A DNA stretch of 20,341 bases from an uncultured bacterium (GTDB taxonomy: Bacteria; Actinomycetota; Coriobacteriia; Coriobacteriales; Coriobacteriaceae): positions 1 to 20,341 of the forward strand of contig CAJMNK010000036.1 of assembly GCA_905214905.1 (NCBI GenBank). The letters run 5' to 3'. The notes beneath the pieces are model-generated. The model had not been told where the DNA came from. It did no database searches and saw only the letters and a program-made list of their open reading frames with translations. This document shows, in pieces, positions 6,089 to 13,306 of this stretch (positions are counted from its first letter, which is position 1; every line of letters begins with the position of its first letter). The position numbers were made by a program, and so were the translations under genes.

Positions 6089-7393
6089 ATGGAGAAAACC
6101 GCAGAGCAGCTGCGCCGCGAGCACATTGCCCTAGAGGGCGATACTCATGGCAAGAACAAATGGGCGATTCTGTTTACCGTGCTCATCATGACGTTTATGT
6201 CGTGTCTGGATTCGACCGTCGTGACCGTGGCACTGCCCGTGATGCAAAAGGAGCTGGGCGTGGGCCTCGACCGCATTCAGCTGGTGAGCTCGGTGTATCT
6301 GCTTGCGACGTGCGTGGCCATGTTGCCGTTTGGTCGTTTGGGCGACGTGCGCGGCAAGGTGGGCGTGTTCCAGCTGGGCGTCATTGTCTTTACGCTCGGC
6401 TCGTTGCTGTGCGGCCTTTCGGGTTCTCTCGAAGTTCTTATTCTGGCACGCATTGTGCAGGGCGTCGGTTGCGCGGCGGCCATGGCCAACAACATGGGCA
6501 TCATCACCGAGTCGTTTCCGGCGCGCGAGCGCGGTCGTGCCATGGGTATTCTCGCGACCTTCGTGGCCCTCGGCATGATGTGTGGCCCCGTGCTCGGCGG
6601 CATGCTGGTGGCAAGCTTTCCCTGGGAGAGCATCTTCCTCATCAACCTGCCCATTGGCGTCATCTCGTTTATTGTGGGGCTCTATACGCTACCGCATGTT
6701 AAGCCGGAAGCCGGCGAGCGCCCCATGTCCCTGTTTGAGGCTGCTCGTCGCTGCTTTGCAAATTCGGCCTTTACCATCAACCTTGCCTGCATGCTCATCG
6801 TGTTCGTTGGTATTGGCGCATCCGAGTTTATCCTGCCGTTCTATTTTCAGGACGCCCACGGCTTTGGTTCTGACATTTCCGGATTGCTTTTTTTGGCGCT
6901 GCCGATGGTGAATGCCTTTATCGGCCCGCTTTCGGGTACGGTTTCGGACCGTGTCGGCTGCGAGGGCCCCACGGCGGTCGGCCTGGGCGTGTATGTATGC
7001 GGTCTCTTTGTGGTAAGCACGCTCGACGAGCACTCTTCCATCCCTGTGATCGTGTGCTGCGTCGCGTTTATGTCGTGTGGTACGTCGATTTTCCAGAGTC
7101 CCAATAACTCGCTGTATATGGGCTCGGCTCCGCGCGAAGCGCTCGGCTTTGCGGGCAGCCTGGGCAGCCTGGCGCGCTATGCGGGTATGGCAGTGGGCAT
7201 TACGGCGGCGTCGCATATCCTGTATGGGCAGATGAGCGTGGCGATGGGCGAGGCCGTGACCAGTTTTGTCGCAGGTCGTCCGGATGTGTTCCTGTTTGGT
7301 TTCCGTTCGGTGTTCTATGTGTTGATGGCTGTGGCGGCAGTGGGCTTTGCGCTCGCCATGGTGCGTTTGGTGAAGATGCGCGCCCGTCATTAG
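6089..7393 (+). CDS. MFS transporter, DHA2-like drug/H+ antiporter
   Basis: A 434-residue inner-membrane major-facilitator protein with about 12 predicted helices, at residues near 25-50, 62-85, 93-113, 115-140, 150-174, 181-202, 230-254, 268-290, 300-320, 328-350, 355-380 and 408-430. The motif LDSTVVTVALP with Asp41 in TM1 is characteristic of DHA2/EmrB-QacA exporters. Motif A GRLGDVRGKVG follows TM2, and antiporter motif C ends in GPVLGG in TM5. DHA2 members commonly have 14 helices; this one has about 12, since no extra pair is visible in the central loop. The substrate is unknown. The start is ATG 6089, since SD AAAGGA (6078-6083) is 5 nt away; an ATG at 6083 overlaps the SD. No clear promoter fits between it and the preceding terminator. 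Confidence 0.87.
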   Translation: MEKTAEQLRREHIALEGDTHGKNKWAILFTVLIMTFMSCLDSTVVTVALPVMQKELGVGLDRIQLVSSVYLLATCVAMLPFGRLGDVRGKVGVFQLGVIVFTLGSLLCGLSGSLEVLILARIVQGVGCAAAMANNMGIITESFPARERGRAMGILATFVALGMMCGPVLGGMLVASFPWESIFLINLPIGVISFIVGLYTLPHVKPEAGERPMSLFEAARRCFANSAFTINLACMLIVFVGIGASEFILPFYFQDAHGFGSDISGLLFLALPMVNAFIGPLSGTVSDRVGCEGPTAVGLGVYVCGLFVVSTLDEHSSIPVIVCCVAFMSCGTSIFQSPNNSLYMGSAPREALGFAGSLGSLARYAGMAVGITAASHILYGQMSVAMGEAVTSFVAGRPDVFLFGFRSVFYVLMAVAAVGFALAMVRLVKMRARH

Positions 7394-7552
7394 CGTGTTG
7401 GGAGGCTGTCTGCCACGAACGGGCCTATCTACTGGTCTTGCGGCTTTATGGTGCGATGCGGCTTGTGGGACGGGCGGGGGTCGGTCCGTGGTAGACTATC
7501 GAACAACGTTTATTAATCGCGCGGTATCGTTGCCGCGAGAAGGGGTTGCGCC

Positions 7553-8131
7553 ATGCAGGAGCTTGAGGATCGTATTCGCCATGACGGCATCGTAAAGGCC
7601 GGTAACGTCCTTAAGGTTGATGCCTTCCTCAACCACCAATGCGACGTTGAGCTGTTCGACCACATGGGCGCCGAGTGGGCCCGTCTGTTCGAGGGTGTCG
7701 AGATCAACAAGATCCTGACGATTGAGGCTTCGGGCATTGGCATGGCATGCATCGCGGCTCAGCATTTTGGCGGCGTGCCGGTGGTCTTTGCCAAGAAGGC
7801 ACAGTCCATCAACCTCGACGGCGAGCAGTATGCCACGACCATCTATTCCTTTACCAAGCAAAAGGAGTACCCGGTCATCGTTGGCAAGCGTTTCCTGTCC
7901 GAGGGCGACAAGGTCCTGATCATCGACGACTTCTTGGCCAACGGCTGCGCGCTCGAGGGTCTTATCAAGATCTGCGAGGCTGCGGGTGCCGAGGTGTCCG
8001 GCATCGGCATTGCCGTGGAGAAGGGCTTCCAGGGCGGCGGCGATAAGCTCCGCGAGCGCGGCTTCCGCGTCGAGAGCCTGGCTCGTATCGCCGATATGGA
8101 CTGCGAGACCGGCGAGATCACCTTCGCCTAA
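7553..8131 (+). CDS. xpt: Xanthine phosphoribosyltransferase
   Basis: A 192-residue purine-salvage enzyme converting xanthine and PRPP to XMP. The PRPP-binding loop VLIIDDFLANGCA (121-133) is the diagnostic type I PRTase motif. The N-terminal MQELEDRI-x-x-DG start, the conserved ILTIEASGI (54-62) with the substrate-side loop, and the segment FAKKAQSINL (79-88) match Gram-positive Xpt rather than the shorter E. coli Gpt. Length is exactly as in the family. The start is ATG 7553 with SD GAGAAGGGG ahead. In Bacillus, xpt is controlled by a guanine riboswitch; the 159-nt gap upstream (7394-7552) shows no purine-riboswitch core. That gap holds a possible -10, TAGACT (7492-7497), without a good -35, and a small CGCGG/CCGCG hairpin before the SD. 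A strong terminator follows. Confidence 0.94.
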   Translation: MQELEDRIRHDGIVKAGNVLKVDAFLNHQCDVELFDHMGAEWARLFEGVEINKILTIEASGIGMACIAAQHFGGVPVVFAKKAQSINLDGEQYATTIYSFTKQKEYPVIVGKRFLSEGDKVLIIDDFLANGCALEGLIKICEAAGAEVSGIGIAVEKGFQGGGDKLRERGFRVESLARIADMDCETGEITFA

Positions 8132-8157
8132 GTGCGAACACAAGCGGTTGGTATGCG

Positions 8158-8193
8158 ATGTGACAAAGGGACTTTCCCTTTGTCACATTTTTT
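8158..8193 (+). terminator. Terminator/hairpin between xpt and the release-factor-like gene
   Basis: A perfect 14-bp stem, ATGTGACAAAGGGA (8158-8171) with TCCCTTTGTCACAT (8175-8188), has a 3-nt loop; T6 (8188-8193) follows. The SD of the next gene begins 4 nt after the T-run, so the hairpin lies in that gene's leader and could attenuate it. Confidence 0.88.
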
Positions 8194-8210
8194 GTATGGG
8201 GGGTGTTGAT

Positions 8211-8591
8211 ATGGATGAGAACAAGATGGGATGGCGCGAGTATACGCGCTATGCCGAGATGTCGGTCGAGGAGTTGGCACGCGACTGCGAGGTTCAGGTG
8301 TTTCGTGCGACGGGCCCGGGTGGCCAGGGTGTGAACACGACAGACTCTGCGGTGCGCATGAAACATGGGCCCACGGGAATTGTCGTGGCGGCGCGCGAGA
8401 GCCGTAGTCAGTTTCAGAATCGTGCGAGCTGTCTGCGCAAGCTGAGGGCAGAGCTTGAGCGTCGTGGCCGTCCGCCGCGCCGTCGCGTCAAGACCAAAGT
8501 GCCACAGCGATCGCGCCAGCGCAGGCTCAATGACAAGCACTTCAACGCCATTAAAAAGGTCAACCGTCGCAAGCCGGGGAGCGACGAATAG
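8211..8591 (+). CDS. Release-factor-like protein with GGQ motif (ArfB/RF-1 domain type)
   Basis: A 126-residue single-domain protein of the class I release factor superfamily. The peptidyl-tRNA hydrolysis motif is intact in GPGGQGVNTTDSAVRM (about residues 37-52), and the stop-codon-recognition domains of RF1/RF2 are missing. The C-terminus is strongly basic (RRRVKTKVPQRSRQRR, then KKVNRRK), as in ArfB/YaeJ/ICT1, where such a tail occupies the empty mRNA channel of stalled ribosomes. A ribosome-rescue peptidyl-tRNA hydrolase is therefore the likely role; an uncharacterised RF-like subfamily is the alternative. The start is ATG 8211 with the G-rich SD GGGGGGT 7-8 nt ahead; a second ATG is 5 codons in. 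There is no room for a promoter after the xpt terminator, so expression probably depends on read-through. A large palindrome begins 9 nt after the stop. Confidence 0.82.
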   Translation: MDENKMGWREYTRYAEMSVEELARDCEVQVFRATGPGGQGVNTTDSAVRMKHGPTGIVVAARESRSQFQNRASCLRKLRAELERRGRPPRRRVKTKVPQRSRQRRLNDKHFNAIKKVNRRKPGSDE

Positions 8592-8599
8592 CTTCCTTA

Positions 8600-8670
8600 T
8601 AAGTTGCGGTGAAATAGGGACTGTTTTGCGGCTTTAGCTGCATAAACAGTCCCTATTTCACCGCAACTTA
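8600..8670. repeat. 27-bp-arm palindrome between convergent genes
   Basis: The 27-nt arm 8600-8626 is perfectly complementary to 8644-8670. The 17-nt centre itself forms a 6-bp hairpin (8627-8632 with 8637-8642, one G-T wobble) around TTTA, leaving one unpaired base. The cruciform or hairpin is thus almost unbroken for 33 bp. The arm contains GAAATAGGGACTGTTT. It sits between convergent genes and probably acts as a bidirectional terminator, although it lacks a clean T-run beyond the stem. Its right arm overlaps the last 13 bp of the minus-strand lipid kinase gene, including the stop codon. Confidence 0.9.
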
Positions 8671-9626
8671 GGGATGGCTAGTGGGTGGGGTGCCAGACGA
8701 GGAGGGTCGACCTCGATGCGCGAGGCGACGATGGGCTCGCCGTCGGCCTGGATGGGGTAGTCGGGCTTCTCAAAGGTAAGCTCGACATGGCGACAGCGGC
8801 GCATGCGAACCGGTGGCAGCTTGGTGTGGTGGCCGTCCTTGGCCGAAAGGAACATGGGTAGGGCAACCGCGCGAGGGACGGGGCCGCAGGCGTAGCAGAC
8901 GTCGAGTATGCCGTCGCAGGGGTCGGCATCGGGGCAGATGCGATAGCCCGAGCCATACGTGGGGCCCAGCTGAATCGCCATGATAATCGCCCTCACGCGC
9001 TCGGCGGGCGTGCCGTCAAAGCTGGCTGTCATGGGGTACTTGCGATAGCGCAGACCAAACTGCTCAAGTCCCGAGAGGGTGTAGAGAGGAGCGCCCGTCA
9101 AGCCGGTCTTTTTGCGCAGTTCGGTGGTGCCAAGGCCGATGGCAGCGTCGATGCCGACCGAGAGCGTCTGGTCGTAGTACTCAACGGTAGCCTCGCCGCT
9201 GCCGCTCGCAGGGCTCCACGAGCGAATCCGCCCGATGTCCTGACGCTGCAGCTCGCAGGTGAGCAGCGCGCCAAAATCCTTGCCGGAGAAATCTTCGATA
9301 CCGAGCGTTTGGGCAAAATCGTTGCCGGAGCCCACGGGCAGGACGGCAAGAGCGGGGCGGGCGTCCTCCTTTTGCGTCATAAGCCCGTTGACGACCTCGT
9401 GGATCACGCCGTCGCCGCCGAGTGCGATAACGGTGCGATAGCCCTGAGCCTGTGCGGCAAGCTCCTTGGCGTGTCCCATGTGCTCGGTTAGCACCAGGTC
9501 AAACTGGGATGCGCGCGCGGTCATATCCAAAAAGCGCTGCAGGCGCTCGGCAACTTCGCGCGCCGCACCCGACTGGGCGGCTGGGTTGGCGATGATGAGC
9601 GTGCGACCAAAATCAGTTGCGTGCAT
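8658..9626 (-). CDS. Diacylglycerol kinase family lipid kinase (YegS/DagK type)
   Basis: A 322-residue cytosolic or peripheral-membrane lipid kinase of the DAGK-catalytic family, phosphorylating diacylglycerol or a related lipid with ATP in phospholipid turnover. The glycine-rich nucleotide motif is ALGGDGVIHEVVNGL (68-82), with GGDGV replacing the usual GGDGT, followed by PVGSGNDFA (97-105). The C-terminal half has the beta-sandwich features of the family, including GLGTTELRKK and a late IQADGEP motif. The start is ATG 9626 with SD GGGAG 7 nt ahead; an in-frame ATG at 9698 would add 24 residues without motif content. It lies 87 nt downstream of the CLC gene on the same strand and is probably co-transcribed. 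Its last codons and TGA stop are supplied by the palindrome at 8600-8670. Confidence 0.87.
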   Translation of the reverse strand: MHATDFGRTLIIANPAAQSGAAREVAERLQRFLDMTARASQFDLVLTEHMGHAKELAAQAQGYRTVIALGGDGVIHEVVNGLMTQKEDARPALAVLPVGSGNDFAQTLGIEDFSGKDFGALLTCELQRQDIGRIRSWSPASGSGEATVEYYDQTLSVGIDAAIGLGTTELRKKTGLTGAPLYTLSGLEQFGLRYRKYPMTASFDGTPAERVRAIIMAIQLGPTYGSGYRICPDADPCDGILDVCYACGPVPRAVALPMFLSAKDGHHTKLPPVRMRRCRHVELTFEKPDYPIQADGEPIVASRIEVDPPRLAPHPLAIPKLR

Positions 9627-9713
9627 GGGGCGACTCCCGGCGTATGACGTGACGGTGCGGTCGCGCTCAGGTCTAATTGCCCCCGATTGTGGCTGCACGG
9701 CGAATATTAACGT

Positions 9714-11135
9714 CTACTCTATCAGGTCGTTGTGGCGCTCGATAGCATCCGCTACCGTGCCGCCCTCATCCACAATAAGCGAACGGCGTTTAGGCGAGAC
9801 AATGCGCTGGGCGGGGTACACGCCGCGGTGTCCGCCGGTTAGGTAGCTGATAAAGGCCACGATGACAAAGAACCCGGCGGCCGTGCCGTGGAACAGGTCG
9901 ATGGCCATCATGCAGGTGGTGATGGGCACGTTGAGGCCGGCGCAGAACACGCCGAGCATGCCGAGAGCCGCCAGAAAACTGGGGTCGAGCCCGGTAAGGC
10001 AGCCGATCCAGCCACCGAGTGCCGCACCGATGCCAAACAGGGGCGTGACCTCGCCGCCTTGGAAGCCGGCGCCTAGGGTGAGCGCCGTTACGACGAGCTT
10101 GATGGCTGCGTCCGCCAGGGTGGTGTTGCCTGCAAATCCGGCGCCGGAAAGCCATATGGAAAGGCCGGCGTAGTCCCAGGCGTCGAGGAGGGCATAGGCG
10201 GCCAAAACCACGAGTGCGCCTATAAGTGCGCGAACGAGGTAATTGGTGATAAAGCGACCGTACAGGCTCTTGACGGTTCGAACCGACCAGGCAAAGAGGC
10301 GTGCCGTCAGGCCGAAGATAATTGCGCTGATAACAACGATAACGACCGTTTTGGGCGTCATGGCGGGAACGCTGACGATAACATTCGCTTCGTACTCGGT
10401 TCCCAAGGCAAGCGACGTAAAGTAGCCGGTAAACGAGGCGACCAGGCAGTAGATGCCCGCGGTGTAGTCGATCTTGCCGATAAAGCACATCTCCATGCCA
10501 AAGAACGCGCCGGCAAGGGGCGAACCGAACACGGCGCCAAAGGCGGATGAGATGCCGGCGAGCATGAGGTCGTGGTGGTCATGCTTTTTGAGGTGGGCGA
10601 GGCTCGAGACATTACTGGCGATGGTACCGCCGATCTGCACCGCGGCGCCCTCGCGGCCGGCCGAGCCGCCCGTCAGATGCGTGAGCGTGGAGCACACAAA
10701 GGTGAGGATGGCCATGCGCGCATGGATGAGTCGTGTGCCCAGGGCGGAGTCGATGACCAAATTGTTGCCGCGCTTGGCGGCGAGACCGTGGTTCTTGTAG
10801 ACCCACGCGGTGGCCACGCCCACGACGGGGAGCAGGGCGTAGATCCACGCATGGCTCTCGCGATAATCGGTCGCAATATCCAGCGAGGTCAAAAACGCCC
10901 AAGCGGCAACGCCCATGGCGAGCGAAACGACAACGACGAGCGCGAGCAGTTTGGCGCTCGCGAGCATGTTGTGGGCATTGCGGCGCGTGTCGGCGGCCAA
11001 GAGCTGTTCGGAGCGGGTGAGCTGGTTGCGACCGCTGATGATCAAGTCGGCCGGAGAGAAGGACCTGCCGTCTGTGTCCTGACGGGTGTCATCAGACGGG
11101 TCGAGTGTATTTTCACGTTTATCGATAAAAGCCAT
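9714..11135 (-). CDS. CLC-family chloride/fluoride transporter
   Basis: A 473-residue CLC anion channel/transporter in the cytoplasmic membrane. The gating-glutamate motif is GGSAGREGAAVQIGG (156-170, Glu162). A second ion-pathway motif, GFQGGEVTPLFGIGAALGG, covers 357-375, and a conserved GLNVPITTCMMAID lies near 400-413. GREG(A/T)AVQ and GGEVTPLF, rather than GREGPxVQ and the GGIFAP type of E. coli ClcA, are what I associate with the fluoride/proton CLC-F clade, so fluoride export is plausible; chloride transport remains possible. The N-terminal 60 residues are hydrophilic and variable. The start is ATG 11135 with SD AGAGGA 4 nt ahead; a start at 11162 would lie in the -10 box region. No crcB (fluoride) riboswitch is present: the leader is only about 22 nt. 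It likely forms an operon with the lipid kinase. Confidence 0.88.
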   Translation of the reverse strand: MAFIDKRENTLDPSDDTRQDTDGRSFSPADLIISGRNQLTRSEQLLAADTRRNAHNMLASAKLLALVVVVSLAMGVAAWAFLTSLDIATDYRESHAWIYALLPVVGVATAWVYKNHGLAAKRGNNLVIDSALGTRLIHARMAILTFVCSTLTHLTGGSAGREGAAVQIGGTIASNVSSLAHLKKHDHHDLMLAGISSAFGAVFGSPLAGAFFGMEMCFIGKIDYTAGIYCLVASFTGYFTSLALGTEYEANVIVSVPAMTPKTVVIVVISAIIFGLTARLFAWSVRTVKSLYGRFITNYLVRALIGALVVLAAYALLDAWDYAGLSIWLSGAGFAGNTTLADAAIKLVVTALTLGAGFQGGEVTPLFGIGAALGGWIGCLTGLDPSFLAALGMLGVFCAGLNVPITTCMMAIDLFHGTAAGFFVIVAFISYLTGGHRGVYPAQRIVSPKRRSLIVDEGGTVADAIERHNDLIE

Positions 11136-11164
11136 AACGTCCTCTTTATTGTTGCGATGCATGC

Positions 11165-11195
11165 ATTATAAGACGGCACCCCGTGCCTTAAGGCA
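11165..11195 (-). promoter_or_regulatory. Promoter of the CLC gene with nested palindromes
   Basis: A consensus TATAAT lies on the minus strand (11170-11165), giving a transcription start near 11158 and a leader of about 22 nt. Immediately upstream are two overlapping dyads: GGCAC-CCC-GTGCC (11175-11187) and the perfect 12-bp palindrome TGCCTTAAGGCA (11184-11195). They fill the space between the -10 box and where the -35 should be. TTGCCT is the nearest -35-like hexamer but gives a 20-bp spacer, so activator or repressor control is likely. Confidence 0.6.
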
Positions 11196-11262
11196 ATTGA
11201 CAGGTTTCGGTTCTGTTACGAAAGGCGCGTGGCCGACAGGTGTATTTGCCGTTGCGAGCCAT

Positions 11263-11291
11263 GTCTTGAGCGGGCAGCGGGGGATTATACT
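11263..11291 (+). promoter_or_regulatory. Probable promoter of moeA-mogA
   Basis: TATACT (11286-11291) is a good -10, 59 bp before the start codon. The hexamer at 17-bp spacing (GTCTTG, 11263-11268) is a poor -35. A CGGCGC/GCGCCG hairpin lies in the leader near 11312-11332; it does not resemble the Moco riboswitch. Confidence 0.45.
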
Positions 11292-11349
11292 GAACCAAAC
11301 ATAAAGAATCGGCGCCACTGTTGCGCGCCGTGGCATGTAAGAGGTGTAT

Positions 11350-12612
11350 ATGGCTAAGACGCTCATCCCGCTGGAGGACGCGCAGGCAATCGTCCTTTCG
11401 CAGGTGCGCAGGACCGAGCTCGTCGAGATCCCGATTTGGCAGGCGGCCGGTCTTCCCCTGGCTGAGGATGCCACGGCCGATATCGATATCTCGCCGTTTG
11501 CCAACAGCGCCATGGATGGATATGCCGTGCGTGCCGACGACCTCGCCAAAGCGTCCTCCGATACGCCCGTGACGCTTTCCGTCGTGGGGCACGAGGCGGC
11601 GGGCCATGTGTTTGAGGGCGCGATTGGCGCGGGCGAGACCGTCCGTATCATGACGGGTGCACCGGTGCCCGAAGGTGCGGATGCCGTTGTGAAATACGAG
11701 ATCGTCGAGGTGCTTGACGGCGACGGCAACGAGGGCTCACACGTGAGCTTCTCGGCACCGGCTAAGGTGGGGGAGAACGTTCGAGCTGCAGGCGAGGAGG
11801 CCCATGCCGGTGATGTTGTGATGCACGCTGGCGAGGTTGTGGCCCCGGCCGGCGCCGGTTTGCTGGCGAGCGCCGGTTACGCGAACGTTAGAGTGCACGC
11901 CGCCCCGCGTGTGGGCGTTATCTCGCTGGGCACGGAGCTGGTCGCGGCCGGCCAACTGCCGGCGCGTGGGCAGATTCGCGATTCCAATTCCTCGGCGTTA
12001 ATGGCCGAGGCACTCGATGCTGGGGCCGACCCAGTGTTCTACGGCATTGCGCCCGACGACGAGCGGGCGATTGCCGAGCTTGTGTACCGCGCCGCGCAAG
12101 AGTGCGATTTTGTCATTACGAGCGGTGGCGCCTCGGCTGGCGACTACGACTACGTGACGGCGCTGGTTCGGCGCGAGGGCGAGGTGCTGTTCGATCGCAT
12201 TTCGTTACGTCCTGGCAAGGCCATTACGTTTGGCCTGCTCGGCGGCAAGCCCTATCTGGGGCTTTCGGGCAACCCCGCGGCGGCATACGTGGGCTTTGAG
12301 ATGCTCGCCCGCCCGGCGATTCGCAAGATGCGCGGCTTTGCCGAGGGCGCGCGTCCCCTGCAGCGCGCGGTTCTCACCCATGGCGTGAAGAAGCGCCAGG
12401 ACCGACGTTTCTATGACCGCGCCACGGTTTTGCGCGACCCCGAGACCGGTGAGTTGTTGGTGACCGAGGCTAAGACGCAGAACTCGGCGCTGCTTGGAAC
12501 TATGCAGCGTGCGAACTGCCTGTTGCGTATTGACGAAGGACCGTGCGACCTTGCGGCGGGCGATGTCGTGGACGTTGTTCGCGTCGACCTGCCTGAGGGC
12601 GCCGTGTTGTAG
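11350..12612 (+). CDS. moeA: Molybdopterin molybdenumtransferase MoeA
   Basis: A 420-residue cytosolic enzyme that inserts molybdate into adenylylated molybdopterin, the last step of Mo-cofactor synthesis. The N-terminal MoeA domains (about 1-175) contain the diagnostic SAMDGYAV (53-60) and TGAPVPEGADAVV (102-114). The molybdopterin-binding MoCF domain (about 185-325) carries VGVISLGTELV, TSGGASAGDYD (257-267), LRPGK and GLSGNPAA (304-311). The C-terminal beta-barrel domain IV runs from about 340 to 415. Length is normal. The start is ATG 11350 with SD GAGG 5 nt ahead; GTG 11344 is inside the SD. mogA follows 10 nt after the stop, so the two form an operon. The adjacent modABC genes supply the molybdate. 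Confidence 0.96.
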   Translation: MAKTLIPLEDAQAIVLSQVRRTELVEIPIWQAAGLPLAEDATADIDISPFANSAMDGYAVRADDLAKASSDTPVTLSVVGHEAAGHVFEGAIGAGETVRIMTGAPVPEGADAVVKYEIVEVLDGDGNEGSHVSFSAPAKVGENVRAAGEEAHAGDVVMHAGEVVAPAGAGLLASAGYANVRVHAAPRVGVISLGTELVAAGQLPARGQIRDSNSSALMAEALDAGADPVFYGIAPDDERAIAELVYRAAQECDFVITSGGASAGDYDYVTALVRREGEVLFDRISLRPGKAITFGLLGGKPYLGLSGNPAAAYVGFEMLARPAIRKMRGFAEGARPLQRAVLTHGVKKRQDRRFYDRATVLRDPETGELLVTEAKTQNSALLGTMQRANCLLRIDEGPCDLAAGDVVDVVRVDLPEGAVL

Positions 12613-12622
12613 GGGGAATGCT

Positions 12623-13102
12623 ATGGAGCTGAAGATTTCGATTGTGACGTGCTCGGATACGCGCGATCTTGCCCAGGACGAGGCTGGGGCTGCACTCGAG
12701 GAGCTTATCGAGGCGCAGGGCTGGACGGTCGCCTCACATGCGGTCGTGCGCGACGACGTCAGCGAAATCGGTGATGCCATTGTGGAAGCCGCCGATGAGT
12801 GCCACGCCAATGTCGTGCTCACCTGCGGTGGCACGGGTCTTTCGATGCGCGACGTGACACCCGAGGCGACGCGTGCTGTCTGTGACCGCGATGTGCCGGG
12901 TATTGCCGAGGCGATCCGTGCGTACTCCATGACCAAGACGCGCCGCGCTATGCTCTCGCGCGCCGTGTGCATGCAGCGTGGGTATACGCTTGTCATCAAC
13001 TTTCCGGGATCTACGAAAGCGGCCCGCGAAAGCTGGGAGGCTGTGAGCGACCAGCTGGAGCATGCGGCCCAAATGACGGCGGGCGGCGGGCACGCCAAAT
13101 AA
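12623..13102 (+). CDS. mogA: Molybdopterin adenylyltransferase (MogA/MoaB family)
   Basis: A 159-residue single MoCF-domain protein that adenylylates molybdopterin before MoeA inserts molybdate. The fold's signatures are present: TCGGTGLSMRDVTPEAT (67-83), with Asp77 in the catalytic GGTG-x-x-x-RD motif, and INFPGSTKA (125-133). Length matches MogA/MoaB; which of the two names applies cannot be settled by sequence inspection, but pairing with moeA supports the Mog role. The start is ATG 12623 after SD AGGGGGA. An alternative ATG at 12618 is out of frame. It is the last gene of the moeA-mogA operon, closed by the terminator at 13116. Confidence 0.93.
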   Translation: MELKISIVTCSDTRDLAQDEAGAALEELIEAQGWTVASHAVVRDDVSEIGDAIVEAADECHANVVLTCGGTGLSMRDVTPEATRAVCDRDVPGIAEAIRAYSMTKTRRAMLSRAVCMQRGYTLVINFPGSTKAARESWEAVSDQLEHAAQMTAGGGHAK

Positions 13103-13115
13103 GCGCGCTACCTAC

Positions 13116-13149
13116 GGCGGAGCGACTTTGCGAGTCGCTCCGCCTTTTT
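13116..13149 (+). terminator. Rho-independent terminator of moeA-mogA
   Basis: A perfect 12-bp stem, GGCGGAGCGACT (13116-13127) with AGTCGCTCCGCC (13133-13144), has a 5-nt loop; T5 (13145-13149) follows. It separates moeA-mogA from the modABC promoter. Confidence 0.95.
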
Positions 13150-13195
13150 ATGCAACGACAGCGCGGAACGTCCTGAGACTATCGGCGAAAGAGAA

Positions 13196-13246
13196 TTATC
13201 AGACGAGAAATCTTTATCACTGATATTATTCGCGCGGAAGTATAAT
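13196..13246 (+). promoter_or_regulatory. modABC promoter with TTATCA repeats
   Basis: A consensus -10 TATAAT (13241-13246) has no convincing -35: CTGATA at 13220-13225 gives only a 15-bp spacer. Upstream are two direct TTATCA copies (13196-13201, 13214-13219), 18 bp apart, and TGATAT on the other side (13221-13226), so TATCAG and CTGATA also form an inverted pair. A repressor or activator sensing molybdate is plausible, but the sites are not a recognisable E. coli ModE box. Confidence 0.5.
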
Positions 13247-13306
13247 CTAATTACAGAATAAAGCCCGCGGCGGGGTGTCCGGGCGTAGCATTCGAAAGGG
13301 TTGAAT

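Noticed and set aside
4580..6124. 514-codon minus-strand ORF opposite the metY-like gene
   Set aside because: The plus strand has an unmistakable PLP enzyme with promoter, SD and terminator; the antisense frame crosses the terminator and has no recognisable motifs.
7394..7552. Purine riboswitch upstream of xpt
   Set aside because: Looked for because Bacillus xpt has one; no conserved purine-aptamer core or P1 stem is visible.
11113..11343. Fluoride (crcB) or molybdenum-cofactor riboswitch in the CLC/moeA divergent region
   Set aside because: The CLC leader is too short and the moeA leader shows only one small hairpin; neither consensus could be found.
12205..13098. 297-codon minus-strand ORF opposite moeA/mogA
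   Set aside because: Antisense to two well-supported genes; composition typical of a shadow frame.
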